Part shown: positions 1 through 8,275 of the stretch, in pieces | How positions within the stretch are numbered: position 1 is the stretch's first letter | Layout of the letters: each line of letters begins with the position of its first letter | Assembly (NCBI GenBank): GCA_964536935.1 | Contig: CAZIBD010000004.1 | Location: 6,470 to 70,469, forward strand | Direction of reading: 5' to 3' | Length of the DNA stretch: 64,000 nt | DNA from: JASBRS01 sp964536935 | Lineage (GTDB): Bacteria > Deinococcota > Deinococci > Deinococcales > Trueperaceae | Translations under genes and position numbers: made by a program | Notes under the pieces: generated by a model | The model's input: only the letters and a program-made list of their open reading frames with translations | The model's database searches: none | What the model was told of the DNA's origin: nothing

Positions 1-116
1 TGGACCAGGCCGCCGATCCCGGCGAGCACGCCCCACGCACGTGCAGCGGTCGCAAGGTCGGGTTCCGGTCGGGTGCGCGGGCGGCGATCGGTAGGGAGGG
101 TGCGGCGCGATTGCAT
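1..116 (-). CDS. Putative membrane protein, N-terminal part only (runs off the window)
   Basis: The reading frame opens at an ATG (114-116) and stays open to the window edge. About 38 codons are visible. A basic, Arg/Pro-rich start is followed by AARAWGVLAGIGGLV, which looks like the beginning of a first transmembrane helix. There is no clear Shine-Dalgarno sequence before the ATG. It lies 59 nt downstream of the DUF4386-like gene on the same strand, so the two may be cotranscribed. The family cannot be named from this fragment. Confidence 0.4.
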   Translation of the reverse strand, partial: MQSRRTLPTDRRPRTRPEPDLATAARAWGVLAGIGGLV

Positions 117-175
117 GTCAGGGCGCCCGCCGGTTCGGTTTCGGGCCGGCGTGCGTAGCGAGAGCGCGTCCCGGA

Positions 176-949
176 TCAGGTGGCGGCCGTCTCATATCCG
201 TGCTCCTCCGAGCGCGATGCCGTGGCGAGGCCGATGAGTCGCCAGCCTGCGGCGACGAACCAGAAGACGAACAGGAGCCACCACCAGAAGTAGCTCACCC
301 CGATCACGCCGAACAGGGAGAGGGCGAGGAACGCGGAGGCGGAGGTGGCGATCCCGAGGTAGGCGACGGCGCGGTGGAACACGCCACGCAGCATGGCCAG
401 CGACAGGAAGAGAATGCCCACGGCGAATACGCTCTCGTACATGGGGTTGAAGGCGTTGTTCTGCGCGATGAGCGGCATGGCGGCGGTTGCGATCGAGGCG
501 GCTTGAATCGAGGCAGCGGCGGCGTACTTGTCGCTGAGGTCGATCAGGCCGAGCAACACCGGGTAGTAGGCGAGGAAGAGGACCTGGCAGGTGATGCCGA
601 TGAGGGCGCCGAGGGCGGCGAGGCTCCTGTTGACGCGCTCGAGCGCGAGGTAGAGCGCAGCGAAAGTGATGATGGCGAAGATGCTCGACACCAGCACGGT
701 GGTTTGCAGGATGAAGTACCAGAGGCGGTGGCTCGCGATGAAGGCAAGCGTCTCTTCGCTGGTGATCTCGAGCGCGTGATAGGGCGTCGTGGTGATGAGC
801 ACGAAGGGGACGACGAGTCCGACGAGGATGTAGGCGAGCGCGGAGATGCCGCCTGCGAGGTAGAAGCCGCTCCAGCTTGTGGCGGGCTGTGGGCTCGTAA
901 CCCGATCACCGGCACCGGTGGTGCCTCGAGCGCGTCTGCGAACAGCCAT
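176..949 (-). CDS. DUF4386-like integral membrane protein
   Basis: A protein of 257 residues with about six hydrophobic segments after a short basic N-terminus. The layout (first helix near residue 30, a loop with a TTTPYHALEI stretch, then repeated long helices and a Trp-rich last helix YFWWWLLFVFWFVAAGW) resembles DUF4386 proteins, whose function is unknown. The start was set at the ATG at 949 because GGGAGGGG lies about 6 nt before it; an in-frame ATG at 994 has no such site. It follows the barrel gene on the same strand after a gap of about 230 nt and is followed by another membrane protein at the window edge. Confidence 0.6.
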   Translation of the reverse strand: MAVRRRARGTTGAGDRVTSPQPATSWSGFYLAGGISALAYILVGLVVPFVLITTTPYHALEITSEETLAFIASHRLWYFILQTTVLVSSIFAIITFAALYLALERVNRSLAALGALIGITCQVLFLAYYPVLLGLIDLSDKYAAAASIQAASIATAAMPLIAQNNAFNPMYESVFAVGILFLSLAMLRGVFHRAVAYLGIATSASAFLALSLFGVIGVSYFWWWLLFVFWFVAAGWRLIGLATASRSEEHGYETAAT

Positions 950-1179
950 CTGAGCCCCTCCCAAAGGTCTCCCCCAGGTCGCTGCAGGTCGCACGTCGAT
1001 GATGAGACCGATGCGAAGGTAGCGGGGCCGGGCGCGTCGCGGGTCGGTACAGGGCCCACGTTCCTGTCAGAGTTTGGACCACCTGCCGGGTCAGGGCGCG
1101 CGTGCGCTCTCGGCACTCGACCCCGTGTTCGCCGCCCACGCTTCGAAGAACGGTTGCGATGAGGCGGACGGGGTCGGGC

Positions 1180-2436
1180 CTAGAAGGCGTAGGTCAGGCT
1201 CAGCCTGAGCTGGCTGTTGTTGCGCCAGGCGCCGTAGCGGCTTCCCTCACGGCCGTAGAACACGGCGAGGTCGGCGGTGCCTGTCACGCCGTCGGCGAAC
1301 GTGTAGCTGAGCTGTGGTCGGAGCATGCCGCTGCCATCGGTGAAATCGTGGAGCCAGGCGGCCTGGGCCGACAGGCGCGCGCTGGCGTCGTACTGGATGG
1401 TCGCCAGCGAGCTGATCTCGGTGATGGCGTTGTCCTGTCCCTGGTCGGCGTTCGTGTGCTCGACGATGCCTTCGAGGGTCCCGACGGCTCCGCTGGCGAA
1501 GGTGTGCTCCGCTTCCAGCACGGCCCGATACCCGGGATTTCCGATGGCCGGGTCGGTGCCGTTCGGGTCGTGCGTGAAGGTGTAGGCGGCCTCGCCGCGG
1601 AAGACCGCATGGGAGGTGGCGAGGGAGAAGTCGGCGCCCAGCAGATCGTAGCGATCGTAGTTCAGGACGGGTTCGAGGAGCACCTGGCCGGCCGTGCTCG
1701 TCGCGACGAGGTTGGCCGAGGCGGTGGGGGTGGTGCGGATACCGTGGAAGTAGGCGACGCTGACATCGCCCCCGCTGAGGACGCTCAGGTCGAGGGTGGC
1801 GCGGGCGCCGAACTGTACGTTCGCGAGCTTCGCTTCGGGGAGATTGTCCACGGTGGCGGCCTGGCCCACGATGGTCACGCCAGGCGGCGGCGTGATGCTG
1901 GTCGACGTGGTGGTCTGCCAGGCGGGCCCCGGCTCCTGGGACGCACGGAAGACCGGGATCACCACGAGATCCAACTTGACGCCGTCGGGCTGGTCATGGA
2001 CGATCGCCCGGATCATCGGAACGGGGATGCGCTGGGCCGCCGGGTCGGCCACGGGGTAGGTGAGGTCGCGCGGGTTGAGGACATCCTCCGGGTTGACGGC
2101 GTCGGTCGATCCCCAGAACGCGATCTGCTGCCCCACGATGAGATCGGTGTCGCCGAGGTAGACCGTCGCGTAGGCCTTGCCGAGGTGGACGTCGGTCTGG
2201 CCCGTCGCCGCGTCGTAGCACCCGATGAACTCGGCTTCGTAGCTGGCGTCGGGCAGGACGCCGGAGCCGACGTTGCCGTTGGCGTGAAGCGTCAGGCACG
2301 ACGCGGCGATGGGCAGCGTACCGTCGAAGGCAACGCCGAAGGTGGCCTTCACCTCGCCCCCCAGGTGGATGCTGGCCTGGGCGGCGGCCGTTGCGGCGAG
2401 GACGAGGAGCAGGAGGATGACGAGGGCGCGCCGCAT
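1180..2436 (-). CDS. Outer-membrane beta-barrel-like protein (DUF1302/porin-type)
   Basis: A 418-residue secreted protein with a cleavable signal peptide (basic start, hydrophobic core, AAAQA). Alternating hydrophobic/polar strands fill the rest and it ends in YAF, the terminal aromatic residue typical of outer-membrane barrels. A stretch near residues 95-130 (GQQIAFWGSTD...NPRDLT) recalls DUF1302-type porin-like proteins. The start is the ATG at 2436, with GGAGG 5 nt upstream. An in-frame GTG at 2442 sits directly against that site and is less likely. It begins 2 nt after the LolA-like gene, as last gene of the MMPL-LolA-barrel operon, and is probably the outer-membrane part of an export route. 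The exact family is uncertain. Confidence 0.6.
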   Translation of the reverse strand: MRRALVILLLLVLAATAAAQASIHLGGEVKATFGVAFDGTLPIAASCLTLHANGNVGSGVLPDASYEAEFIGCYDAATGQTDVHLGKAYATVYLGDTDLIVGQQIAFWGSTDAVNPEDVLNPRDLTYPVADPAAQRIPVPMIRAIVHDQPDGVKLDLVVIPVFRASQEPGPAWQTTTSTSITPPPGVTIVGQAATVDNLPEAKLANVQFGARATLDLSVLSGGDVSVAYFHGIRTTPTASANLVATSTAGQVLLEPVLNYDRYDLLGADFSLATSHAVFRGEAAYTFTHDPNGTDPAIGNPGYRAVLEAEHTFASGAVGTLEGIVEHTNADQGQDNAITEISSLATIQYDASARLSAQAAWLHDFTDGSGMLRPQLSYTFADGVTGTADLAVFYGREGSRYGAWRNNSQLRLSLTYAF

Positions 2437-2438
2437 GC

Positions 2439-3209
2439 TCACCTCCTCAGGAAGCGTTCGGTGAAGACTTCGGCGGGGATCGATTTCTCGACGGAGAAGT
2501 CGCTCTCCTGGATGGTGGTCGTCGAGCCGCTGGCGACGGTCTTCATCTGGAAGTCGGTGGGCAGGGTATAGCCGCCGACCTCAGCGGTCTTGTTGATGGT
2601 CATGACCTTGAGCAAGCCACCGTTGCGGTAGAACTCGATCCGGGTGGGGATCAGCGTGGCCTCGGGGATCTGGAGGATGAGCTTGTCGTAGGCGGTATCC
2701 GCACCCGGCTTGGGCGTGGACTCCACCACGTAGACCGGACCGGGGTCGACCTTCAGAAGCTTGCTCTCGTACTTCTTGCTGGTGCCGCTCTGGAGGTCGG
2801 TGATGTCTTCGTAGGAGAAGTCGGAGCCGAAGAAGGCCTCCTGCTTCTGGCCCCCGGCGATACGGCGGGTCCGGTCGAGGGCGGGAAGGTAGATCATGGA
2901 CTGCGTGGAGCCGTCGGCCAGGGTCGTCGAGAGGAAGCCCGAGCCTTTGATGTCGGCCGGGGCCGTGAACTTCACAACCTCCTTGTTCCCGTCGTCGGCG
3001 CTCCAGACTTGCATCTGGCGCGTCAGGGACTGACCGGACTCCGTGGTGATGGTCATGGTCATGGCGGAGACGAGGTTGGCCGGACTCCGCCGGTTGTCGA
3101 CGGCATTCATGACGGCCTCGCCGGTGGTGTACTTCTGCGCGTGCGTGAGGCCGCCGGCGCCTACCATCGAGATCGCGGCGAGGACCGTGAGGAACGTACG
3201 GCTAGACAT
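2439..3209 (-). CDS. Outer membrane lipoprotein-sorting (LolA-like) protein
   Basis: 256 residues with a signal peptide (residues 1-24, ending THA) and the fold signature of the LolA-like family that travels with MMPL transporters: MTMTITTESG, VVKFTAPADIKGSGFLS, MIYLPALDRTRRI and a repeated strand pattern to the C-terminus. Such proteins are periplasmic and have a hydrophobic pocket for acyl chains. The ATG overlaps the end of the transporter gene by 8 nt, with GGGAGG about 9 nt upstream, and the barrel gene follows directly. Inference: it carries a lipid-like substrate between the inner-membrane MMPL pump and the outer-membrane barrel. Confidence 0.8.
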   Translation of the reverse strand: MSSRTFLTVLAAISMVGAGGLTHAQKYTTGEAVMNAVDNRRSPANLVSAMTMTITTESGQSLTRQMQVWSADDGNKEVVKFTAPADIKGSGFLSTTLADGSTQSMIYLPALDRTRRIAGGQKQEAFFGSDFSYEDITDLQSGTSKKYESKLLKVDPGPVYVVESTPKPGADTAYDKLILQIPEATLIPTRIEFYRNGGLLKVMTINKTAEVGGYTLPTDFQMKTVASGSTTTIQESDFSVEKSIPAEVFTERFLRR

Positions 3210-5466
3210 GCTTGGGTACCTCCCGTTTGGCCGCCCGGGTCGGGCGGGGGTTGCGTAGGAAGACGAGGCATGCCGCCGGGAGCAGGATCAGCGACATGAT
3301 GCCGATGGACACCACGGTGAAGTCCATCAACATGCCGAGCGTCCGAATCGGCACGAAGTTGCTGGTGATCATGGCTGCGAAGCCTGCCCCGAGCGTGAGG
3401 GCCGTGAACACGATGGAGCGACCGGAGGTGGTGAGGGTCCGCTCCATGGCGGTCTCGGGCGTGTGGCCGCGCCGCCGCTCCTCCATGTACCGGACCGTGA
3501 GGTGGATGGCGTAGTCGCCGACGCCGATGGCGAGCGTGCCCAGAAGCATGGTCGCGAGGTCGAGAGGGAGGCCCAGGTAGCCGAGCACGCCGTACTGCAG
3601 CACGATCGTGACGAGCAGCGCCACGATGGTCACGAGCGCGGCTCGCAGGGACCGCACGAGGCTGTCGATGATGATGACGAGGCCGATCGCAAGTGTCAGG
3701 CTGACGATGAAGTCGTGCAGCAGAGCTTCCTGAATGGCAAGCTGCAGGAGCAGGGGTCCGGTGTATCCGAGCTGGGCGCGTTGCCCGATGGTGGTGGCGG
3801 CGACGCCCTCGATGGCATGGAGGATCTGCTGGACGTGCTCCGTGGAGCTCGCGCTGGTGGTGATCTGGATGAGGCCCTGCTGGTGGTCGATGGTCATGAG
3901 CTGGGTGATGTCGCTGACATTCCCGGACATCTGGTAGACGAGCAGCTCCTGGGCGACGGCCTGGGAGGTGGTGGGGAGGCCGTCTGTACCGGTGAGTGCC
4001 TGGTGGATGGTCTGGATCACGTCGGCGATGGAGGTGCTCGCCCCCACGCCGGGGATGGTGTCCACGCGGCGCTCGAAGGCGAGCATGGCGCGCAACAGTC
4101 CCGGGTCCGTCAGATCGCCCTTGACGCGCACCTCCACCTGGCTGGTACCTCCGAAGACGCGGGACACGATGTCGAAGCTCTTGCGCAAGTCGGAGTCCTT
4201 GCGGAAGTAGCTCAGGACCGCGGTGTTCGGCACGATGCGGCTGGCGCCGAAGCCGCCGACGGCGGCCAGGGCTGCCGCTGCGATGAGGATGGCTCTCTTG
4301 TGGCGGGCGATTGCGTGGGCGAGGCGGCGGAGGCGGCCGCTCATGGCGGTGGGTCCCTCGTGAACCGGAACGCGCCGGGGGGTGGGCAGGAGATGCAGGA
4401 TCGCCGGAAGAAGCAGCAGGGAGGCCACGAGGGCCGAGAACACGCCGCCGGCCGTGAGCAGACCCATGGCCCGGACCGTGGGGATGGAGGAGAGCACGAG
4501 CGTGGTCATGGCGGCCGAGATCGCCACGCCCGAGATCAGCACGCCGAGGCCCGTCTCGGTCACGGCCAGCCGAATGGCGTCGTCCTTCGATCGCCCCATC
4601 GCCAGCTCGTAGACGTAGCGCCCGAGCAAGTGCAGCGAGAAGGAGCTACCCACCGCCAGGATCGCTACCAGTCCGATGACGTTGAGGAGCGTTAGAGAGG
4701 CGCCTAGCCACCCCATCGTGCCCACGGTCCAGATCGCTCCGATGGCGATCGCCAGTAGCGGCAGGAAGGCGCCGCGAAGCGAGCGGAAGTTCAGGTAGAG
4801 CATCAACACGATGAGCAGGGCGGCAAGGCCGACCAGGAGGGGCAGGTCGCGACTGGCGATGTTCCGCATCCCGACCTCGAACAGCGGCGTTCCGGCCAGG
4901 TGGGCCGGTCCGTGCCAGTCGGACGCCAGGGTGCTCCGGACCGCGCGTACGACGGCGTTCGGATTGCTCGTGTCGCCGACCTGCAGGAGGACCGATGCGG
5001 CCGTTCCCTGATCGTTGACAAGGCGCCCGTGCCCGTAGAGGCTCGAGCTCGCCAGGAAGCCGCGGATGCCGGCGATGGCTGCCGGGCCGAGATGATGCGG
5101 ATCGACGATGTTCTCGACACGCAGAAGGCCGTTGTCATCGGTCATGCGGTTGGCATTGGCCACGCTGGTGACGCGTTGGACGCCCTGGATCCGCTCGAGG
5201 TCGGTGGTCAGGCGATCGATGCTGGTCAGGGCTTGCGGCGTGTAGATGTCGCCCTGGAGCACCGCGACGAGCAGCTTGCCGGCGCCGAAGGTCTTCTCCA
5301 CGTCGTGGTAGAGGAGGGTCGTAGGAGCCGTCGCGGGATACATCGAGGAGATCGACTCGTCGAGCACGATCCGGGGCAGGCCGATGCCGGCGAGAACCGT
5401 GAGCAGGGCGAAGCCGGCGATGACCAGGCGGCTTCTGGACAGCGCGATCTCGGCGAGCTGCCTCAT
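3202..5466 (-). CDS. MMPL/RND family transporter
   Basis: A 754-residue inner-membrane protein with the RND duplication: one N-terminal helix, a periplasmic domain (about 35-200), a block of helices (about 205-365), a second lone helix (about 395), a second periplasmic domain, and a final helix block (about 590-745). Helical motifs of the MMPL class are visible, such as GVGDYAIHLTVRYMEERR. RND pumps use the proton gradient; MMPL members commonly move lipids or hydrophobic compounds. The start is the ATG at 5466 with GGGAGGCG upstream; an earlier ATG at 5481 has none. It is first gene of the transporter-LolA-barrel unit and has the repeated 16-bp element 44 nt before its start. Confidence 0.85.
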   Translation of the reverse strand: MRQLAEIALSRSRLVIAGFALLTVLAGIGLPRIVLDESISSMYPATAPTTLLYHDVEKTFGAGKLLVAVLQGDIYTPQALTSIDRLTTDLERIQGVQRVTSVANANRMTDDNGLLRVENIVDPHHLGPAAIAGIRGFLASSSLYGHGRLVNDQGTAASVLLQVGDTSNPNAVVRAVRSTLASDWHGPAHLAGTPLFEVGMRNIASRDLPLLVGLAALLIVLMLYLNFRSLRGAFLPLLAIAIGAIWTVGTMGWLGASLTLLNVIGLVAILAVGSSFSLHLLGRYVYELAMGRSKDDAIRLAVTETGLGVLISGVAISAAMTTLVLSSIPTVRAMGLLTAGGVFSALVASLLLLPAILHLLPTPRRVPVHEGPTAMSGRLRRLAHAIARHKRAILIAAAALAAVGGFGASRIVPNTAVLSYFRKDSDLRKSFDIVSRVFGGTSQVEVRVKGDLTDPGLLRAMLAFERRVDTIPGVGASTSIADVIQTIHQALTGTDGLPTTSQAVAQELLVYQMSGNVSDITQLMTIDHQQGLIQITTSASSTEHVQQILHAIEGVAATTIGQRAQLGYTGPLLLQLAIQEALLHDFIVSLTLAIGLVIIIDSLVRSLRAALVTIVALLVTIVLQYGVLGYLGLPLDLATMLLGTLAIGVGDYAIHLTVRYMEERRRGHTPETAMERTLTTSGRSIVFTALTLGAGFAAMITSNFVPIRTLGMLMDFTVVSIGIMSLILLPAACLVFLRNPRPTRAAKREVPKHV

Positions 5467-5509
5467 GTGGGCGCCTCCCATCCGCGGCCGGCTGCGCGCC
5501 CGCCTACGG

Positions 5510-5525
5510 GTCCAAAGAGACCAAA
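5510..5525. promoter_or_regulatory. Repeated operator-like element, transporter copy
   Basis: GTCCAAAGAGACCAAA lies 44 nt before the MMPL gene. It matches the element at 6300-6315 at 15 of 16 positions. On the minus strand both read as two TTTGG units about 9 nt apart. I could not find a convincing -35/-10 pair next to this copy. Its likely ligand is the winged-helix regulator encoded between the two copies. Confidence 0.5.
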
Positions 5526-5557
5526 AAACAAGCGCTGCAAAGCCGCTGAGAGCCCCG

Positions 5558-6283
5558 TCACGTTCCTGCCTCCTTGCCGGCGACGAGGGGGTCGAGCGCA
5601 GCCCTCAGGTTCATCGCCAGGCGACGCCAGTCGCTGTCCGCCATCCCGCCGACCGTGCCGAGGTAGGTCCTCGTGTGCCCCGCCATCTCGTCGAGCCACG
5701 CGTCGTCGCCGACGCCGCTGCCGGCGAGCACCCCGATGGCGAGGCCCCCGAGGAGAAGGAGGTCCTCGCGGGAGACGGCGTCGCCCGACACGAGCAGCGG
5801 CTCGATGTGCTTGTTGAGTCGTGCCCAGTGGCCGGAGCGCCAGACGCGCAGCGTGAGGACGGTGGCGACCTCGGTGCAGTAGCGCAACGCGGGAGGATCG
5901 TCCTGCGGCATGCGCGCCAGCACGTCCATGACCACGTCGCTGTCTTCGAAGCGGCCGCTGCGCACGCGCTCGAGGAGCGCGTCCGTGACGTGCTCCCAAT
6001 CGCCCTGGGGGGCCTCCGCGGTCAACTCGGCGATGACCTGGTGTGCCTTCGGCGTTGGCGCGAACACGATGATCGAGCGTCCCGACTGTCGCTTGCCTTC
6101 CTGAAGCTGATACTCGGACCGCACGTAGCCGCGCTCCTCCAAGAGCCGCATCATGTCGTAGGCGGTGAAGGGGCTCACCCCCAGGCGCTCTGCCAGGCGA
6201 GAGTAGTGGATGGGCTCGGCGTGCTCGAGGTAGAGGTCCACCAGGTTGCGGATGAAGGCTTCCTGGCGGCCGGTGAGTTCCAT
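5558..6283 (-). CDS. Winged-helix transcriptional regulator of the MMPL operon
   Basis: 241 residues. Residues 1-60 form a helix-turn-helix (EAFIRNLVDLYLEHAEPIHY, then LAERLGVSPFTAYDMMRLLEERGYV), followed by a wing and a helical C-terminal part with no recognised ligand site. It resembles the small wHTH regulators (GbsR/MarR- or DtxR-like N-termini) found beside MMPL/LolA operons; I cannot assign the exact family. It is encoded upstream of, and on the same strand as, the transporter operon. A good promoter (TTGACA-N18-CATACT) precedes it, and the repeated 16-bp element covers the expected start of transcription, suggesting autorepression. Confidence 0.7.
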   Translation of the reverse strand: MELTGRQEAFIRNLVDLYLEHAEPIHYSRLAERLGVSPFTAYDMMRLLEERGYVRSEYQLQEGKRQSGRSIIVFAPTPKAHQVIAELTAEAPQGDWEHVTDALLERVRSGRFEDSDVVMDVLARMPQDDPPALRYCTEVATVLTLRVWRSGHWARLNKHIEPLLVSGDAVSREDLLLLGGLAIGVLAGSGVGDDAWLDEMAGHTRTYLGTVGGMADSDWRRLAMNLRAALDPLVAGKEAGT

Positions 6284-6299
6284 ACAAGAATTCCTAGAA

Positions 6300-6315
6300 G
6301 ACCAAAGAGACCAAA
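6300..6315. promoter_or_regulatory. Repeated operator-like element, regulator copy
   Basis: GACCAAAGAGACCAAA lies 17 nt before the regulator's ATG and 2 nt downstream of its -10, so a bound protein would block the start of transcription. It is nearly identical to the copy at 5510-5525 before the transporter. Two copies flanking one regulator gene suggest that the regulator binds both. Confidence 0.6.
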
Positions 6316-6317
6316 TA

Positions 6318-6347
6318 AGTATGGCGCCGCCGTGCCTGGGATGTCAA
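6318..6347 (-). promoter_or_regulatory. Promoter of the winged-helix regulator gene
   Basis: On the minus strand, a perfect TTGACA (6347-6342) is followed after 18 nt by CATACT (6323-6318). The expected start falls inside the repeat at 6300-6315. The mRNA would carry a short leader with AGGA before the ATG at 6283. Confidence 0.6.
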
Positions 6348-6413
6348 GCTTCCGGGTTCGGGGCACCCGGCCCAGGGCCGAGCCTCGTGCACGGGGGGCG
6401 CGTTTCGAAGGCC

Positions 6414-7031
6414 TCAGCGTCCGGGCGGAACTCGCCAGGGATCGCCGAGGAGCCTGAGGTAGTCGGGCAACATGTCGCGTACGACCTGACCGGCGGCGTC
6501 CTCGATCGAGATCGGCCTTCGTCCTTGCAGCCACCAGGAGGCGACCTCGGTGAACCCACCGATGAAGAACCGAAGGGTCATCGCGAGGCGTGGCGATCCG
6601 GTGGCGCCCGGGTCCTCGAGGGCGATCGGTTCCACCATCAGCTCGTAGAGAGCTTCCTGGAACAGGCCCCGGAACACCGGCGCTCCGGGGCGGCCCAAGA
6701 TCCTGCCATAGAACGCTTCGTGCTCGGCCAGGTGACGGAACATGCGGGCAACGTGCGGGACCCACGCATCGGCTCCGTCCTGGTCCGCGGGGAGGCGAAG
6801 GGCCCAGACCTCCTGTCTCAGCTCGTCGAAGAGCGTCTGCATGCAGTCCCGGTACAGGTCCACCAGTCCGTCGTAGTGCAGGTAGAAGGTGGAACGGTGG
6901 AGGCCGGCGTTGCGCGTGATCGCCGCGATCGTCAGGCTGCCGATACCGGCTTCGGCCACGAGGCTCATGACGGCCCCGAGGAGGGCCGCTCGCGTCCTCA
7001 GTGTTCGGGGGTCGCTGGGCGACGCCTTCAT
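6414..7031 (-). CDS. TetR family transcriptional regulator
   Basis: 205 residues. The N-terminal TetR DNA-binding domain is clear: TRAALLGAVMSLVAEAGIGS, then ITRNAGLHRSTFYLHYDGLV (helix-turn-helix, about residues 28-50). The rest is the all-helical ligand-binding and dimer domain, with no identifiable ligand. The start was set at the ATG at 7031, which has GGAGG 6 nt upstream; the ATG at 7037 abuts that site. It is divergent from the carotenoid-biosynthesis-like membrane protein across 133 nt containing TCGAC-rich palindromic sequence, so it probably regulates that gene and itself. Confidence 0.85.
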   Translation of the reverse strand: MKASPSDPRTLRTRAALLGAVMSLVAEAGIGSLTIAAITRNAGLHRSTFYLHYDGLVDLYRDCMQTLFDELRQEVWALRLPADQDGADAWVPHVARMFRHLAEHEAFYGRILGRPGAPVFRGLFQEALYELMVEPIALEDPGATGSPRLAMTLRFFIGGFTEVASWWLQGRRPISIEDAAGQVVRDMLPDYLRLLGDPWRVPPGR

Positions 7032-7050
7032 CGACATCCTCCGCTTCCTT

Positions 7051-7090
7051 GTCGACCAATCGACGGATGGCTCGACCGTGTCGACCGGTC
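7051..7090. promoter_or_regulatory. TCGAC-rich palindromic cluster between divergent genes
   Basis: Four TCGAC units lie between the TetR gene and the membrane protein gene, including GTCGACCAATCGAC (7051-7064) and a further pair around TCGACCGTGTCGA (7073-7085). Closely spaced inverted half-sites near a divergent TetR start are the usual place for its operator. I cannot set the exact site. Confidence 0.35.
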
Positions 7091-7164
7091 CCGTCCCGCA
7101 ATCTGTACCATGCCAATCATCGACGCCCTGTCGATTAGATGCCGGAGCGCGGAGTGCATCGACC

Positions 7165-8172
7165 ATGACCATCATCCTCGACAGGATCCTTGCCCAACCC
7201 GTCCCCGTCCCATGGTTGCTCCAGGACCTGCTGGCCCTCGTCCTGGGCTTGCTGGTGCTGGTGTTCGTCGTTCGCCGCGAGGGGCGACCCTGGCTTCTGA
7301 TCCTGGAGCTGTTCGCGTTCGTCTTCCTCTATGCCTCCGTGTACGAGAACGCAGCCGTCGTCATGGGGCTGTACTCGTACGGTCGCTCCGTCGTGATGAT
7401 CGGCTCGGTGCCGGCTTCCGTTCCGATCATCGAGGCCTGCGTGCTGATCACGGGACTCTGGTTTCTCGAGAAGACCGCGCTGCCGCGCTGGACGTGGCCC
7501 CCCATCATCGGGCTGTTCGGCATGCTGCAGGACTTCTCGCTCGACCCCCTGGCGATCCGCCAGGTCTTCGTCACGGGCGGCGCGGCATCGGGTCGTTGGA
7601 ACTGGCTGATCGACCCCGCCACCCAGGCCAACATCCTCGGGGTGCCGGTGTTCAACTTCCCGGGCTGGATGCTGATCATGCTCTACGCTTCCGGCTGCCT
7701 CCTGCTGGGACGCTGGTGGTATCGCAGGAGCGGCGAGCGGGTGCTCGTCGGTGTCGTCTATCCGTTCCTCGGCATGGTCGTCGCCCTGGTCTTGATGGTC
7801 AGTCCGCTCTCCAGGTTCCTGCTATGGCTCGCCCCCGTGCTTGCGCAGGGCGGTGTCGGCGAGTGGATCATGCTGTCCGTGCACCTGATGGCCCCGGTCG
7901 TCCTGCTGGTCCTGCTGTGGCGCGGCAAGATGAGCCGGCCCTTCACGCGCGATGACCTTCCTGTCTTCGTGGTGCCCATCGCCCTGCACCTGTCCGATGT
8001 CCTCTTCACCATTGCGGGGGGCTACTACAGCATCCTCTGGATCGTGATCGCGGCCGGTCTGGTGCAGGTTGGGCTGCTCGTGTTCGCCTGGGCCAACAAC
8101 CGCGGAGCGGCGCCCTCGTCCGGTGGTCTCGCGCTCGGCAGGGGCCCTGCGAAGGCGTCGGAGGCGACGTGA
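7165..8172 (+). CDS. Carotenoid biosynthesis-like (CruF/DUF422-type) membrane protein
   Basis: 335 residues with about eight hydrophobic helices. Conserved-looking features of the CruF/DUF422 class are present: an early YASVYENAAVVMG helix, GMLQDFSLDPLAIRQV, and the loop GRWNWLIDP followed by LGVPVFNFPGW. Some members of this family are carotenoid 1',2'-hydratases; others are uncharacterised. The ATG at 7165 was chosen because GGAG lies about 10 nt upstream and the first helix follows at once. It is divergent from the TetR gene and followed by a periplasmic TPR protein. No other carotenoid gene is nearby, so the substrate is open. Confidence 0.55.
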   Translation: MTIILDRILAQPVPVPWLLQDLLALVLGLLVLVFVVRREGRPWLLILELFAFVFLYASVYENAAVVMGLYSYGRSVVMIGSVPASVPIIEACVLITGLWFLEKTALPRWTWPPIIGLFGMLQDFSLDPLAIRQVFVTGGAASGRWNWLIDPATQANILGVPVFNFPGWMLIMLYASGCLLLGRWWYRRSGERVLVGVVYPFLGMVVALVLMVSPLSRFLLWLAPVLAQGGVGEWIMLSVHLMAPVVLLVLLWRGKMSRPFTRDDLPVFVVPIALHLSDVLFTIAGGYYSILWIVIAAGLVQVGLLVFAWANNRGAAPSSGGLALGRGPAKASEAT

Positions 8173-8275
8173 ATCTGGCGCGGCGGGGCTCTTCAGGGAC
8201 CAGCGTGCCTTCCAAGGTGGCGGGACGTCTCCGGGGCACGCCCCAGCAGCTTCGCGAATCCGGGAGCCTGTCGGG

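Noticed and set aside
200..1162. Long plus-strand frame over the DUF4386-like gene (and similar opposite-strand frames at 1102, 3463, 12816, 15628, 33516, 47182, 51319 and 58847)
   Set aside because: Shadow frames in high-GC coding DNA: composition rich in Arg, Ala, Gly, His and no ribosome site; the opposite frame has clear family motifs.
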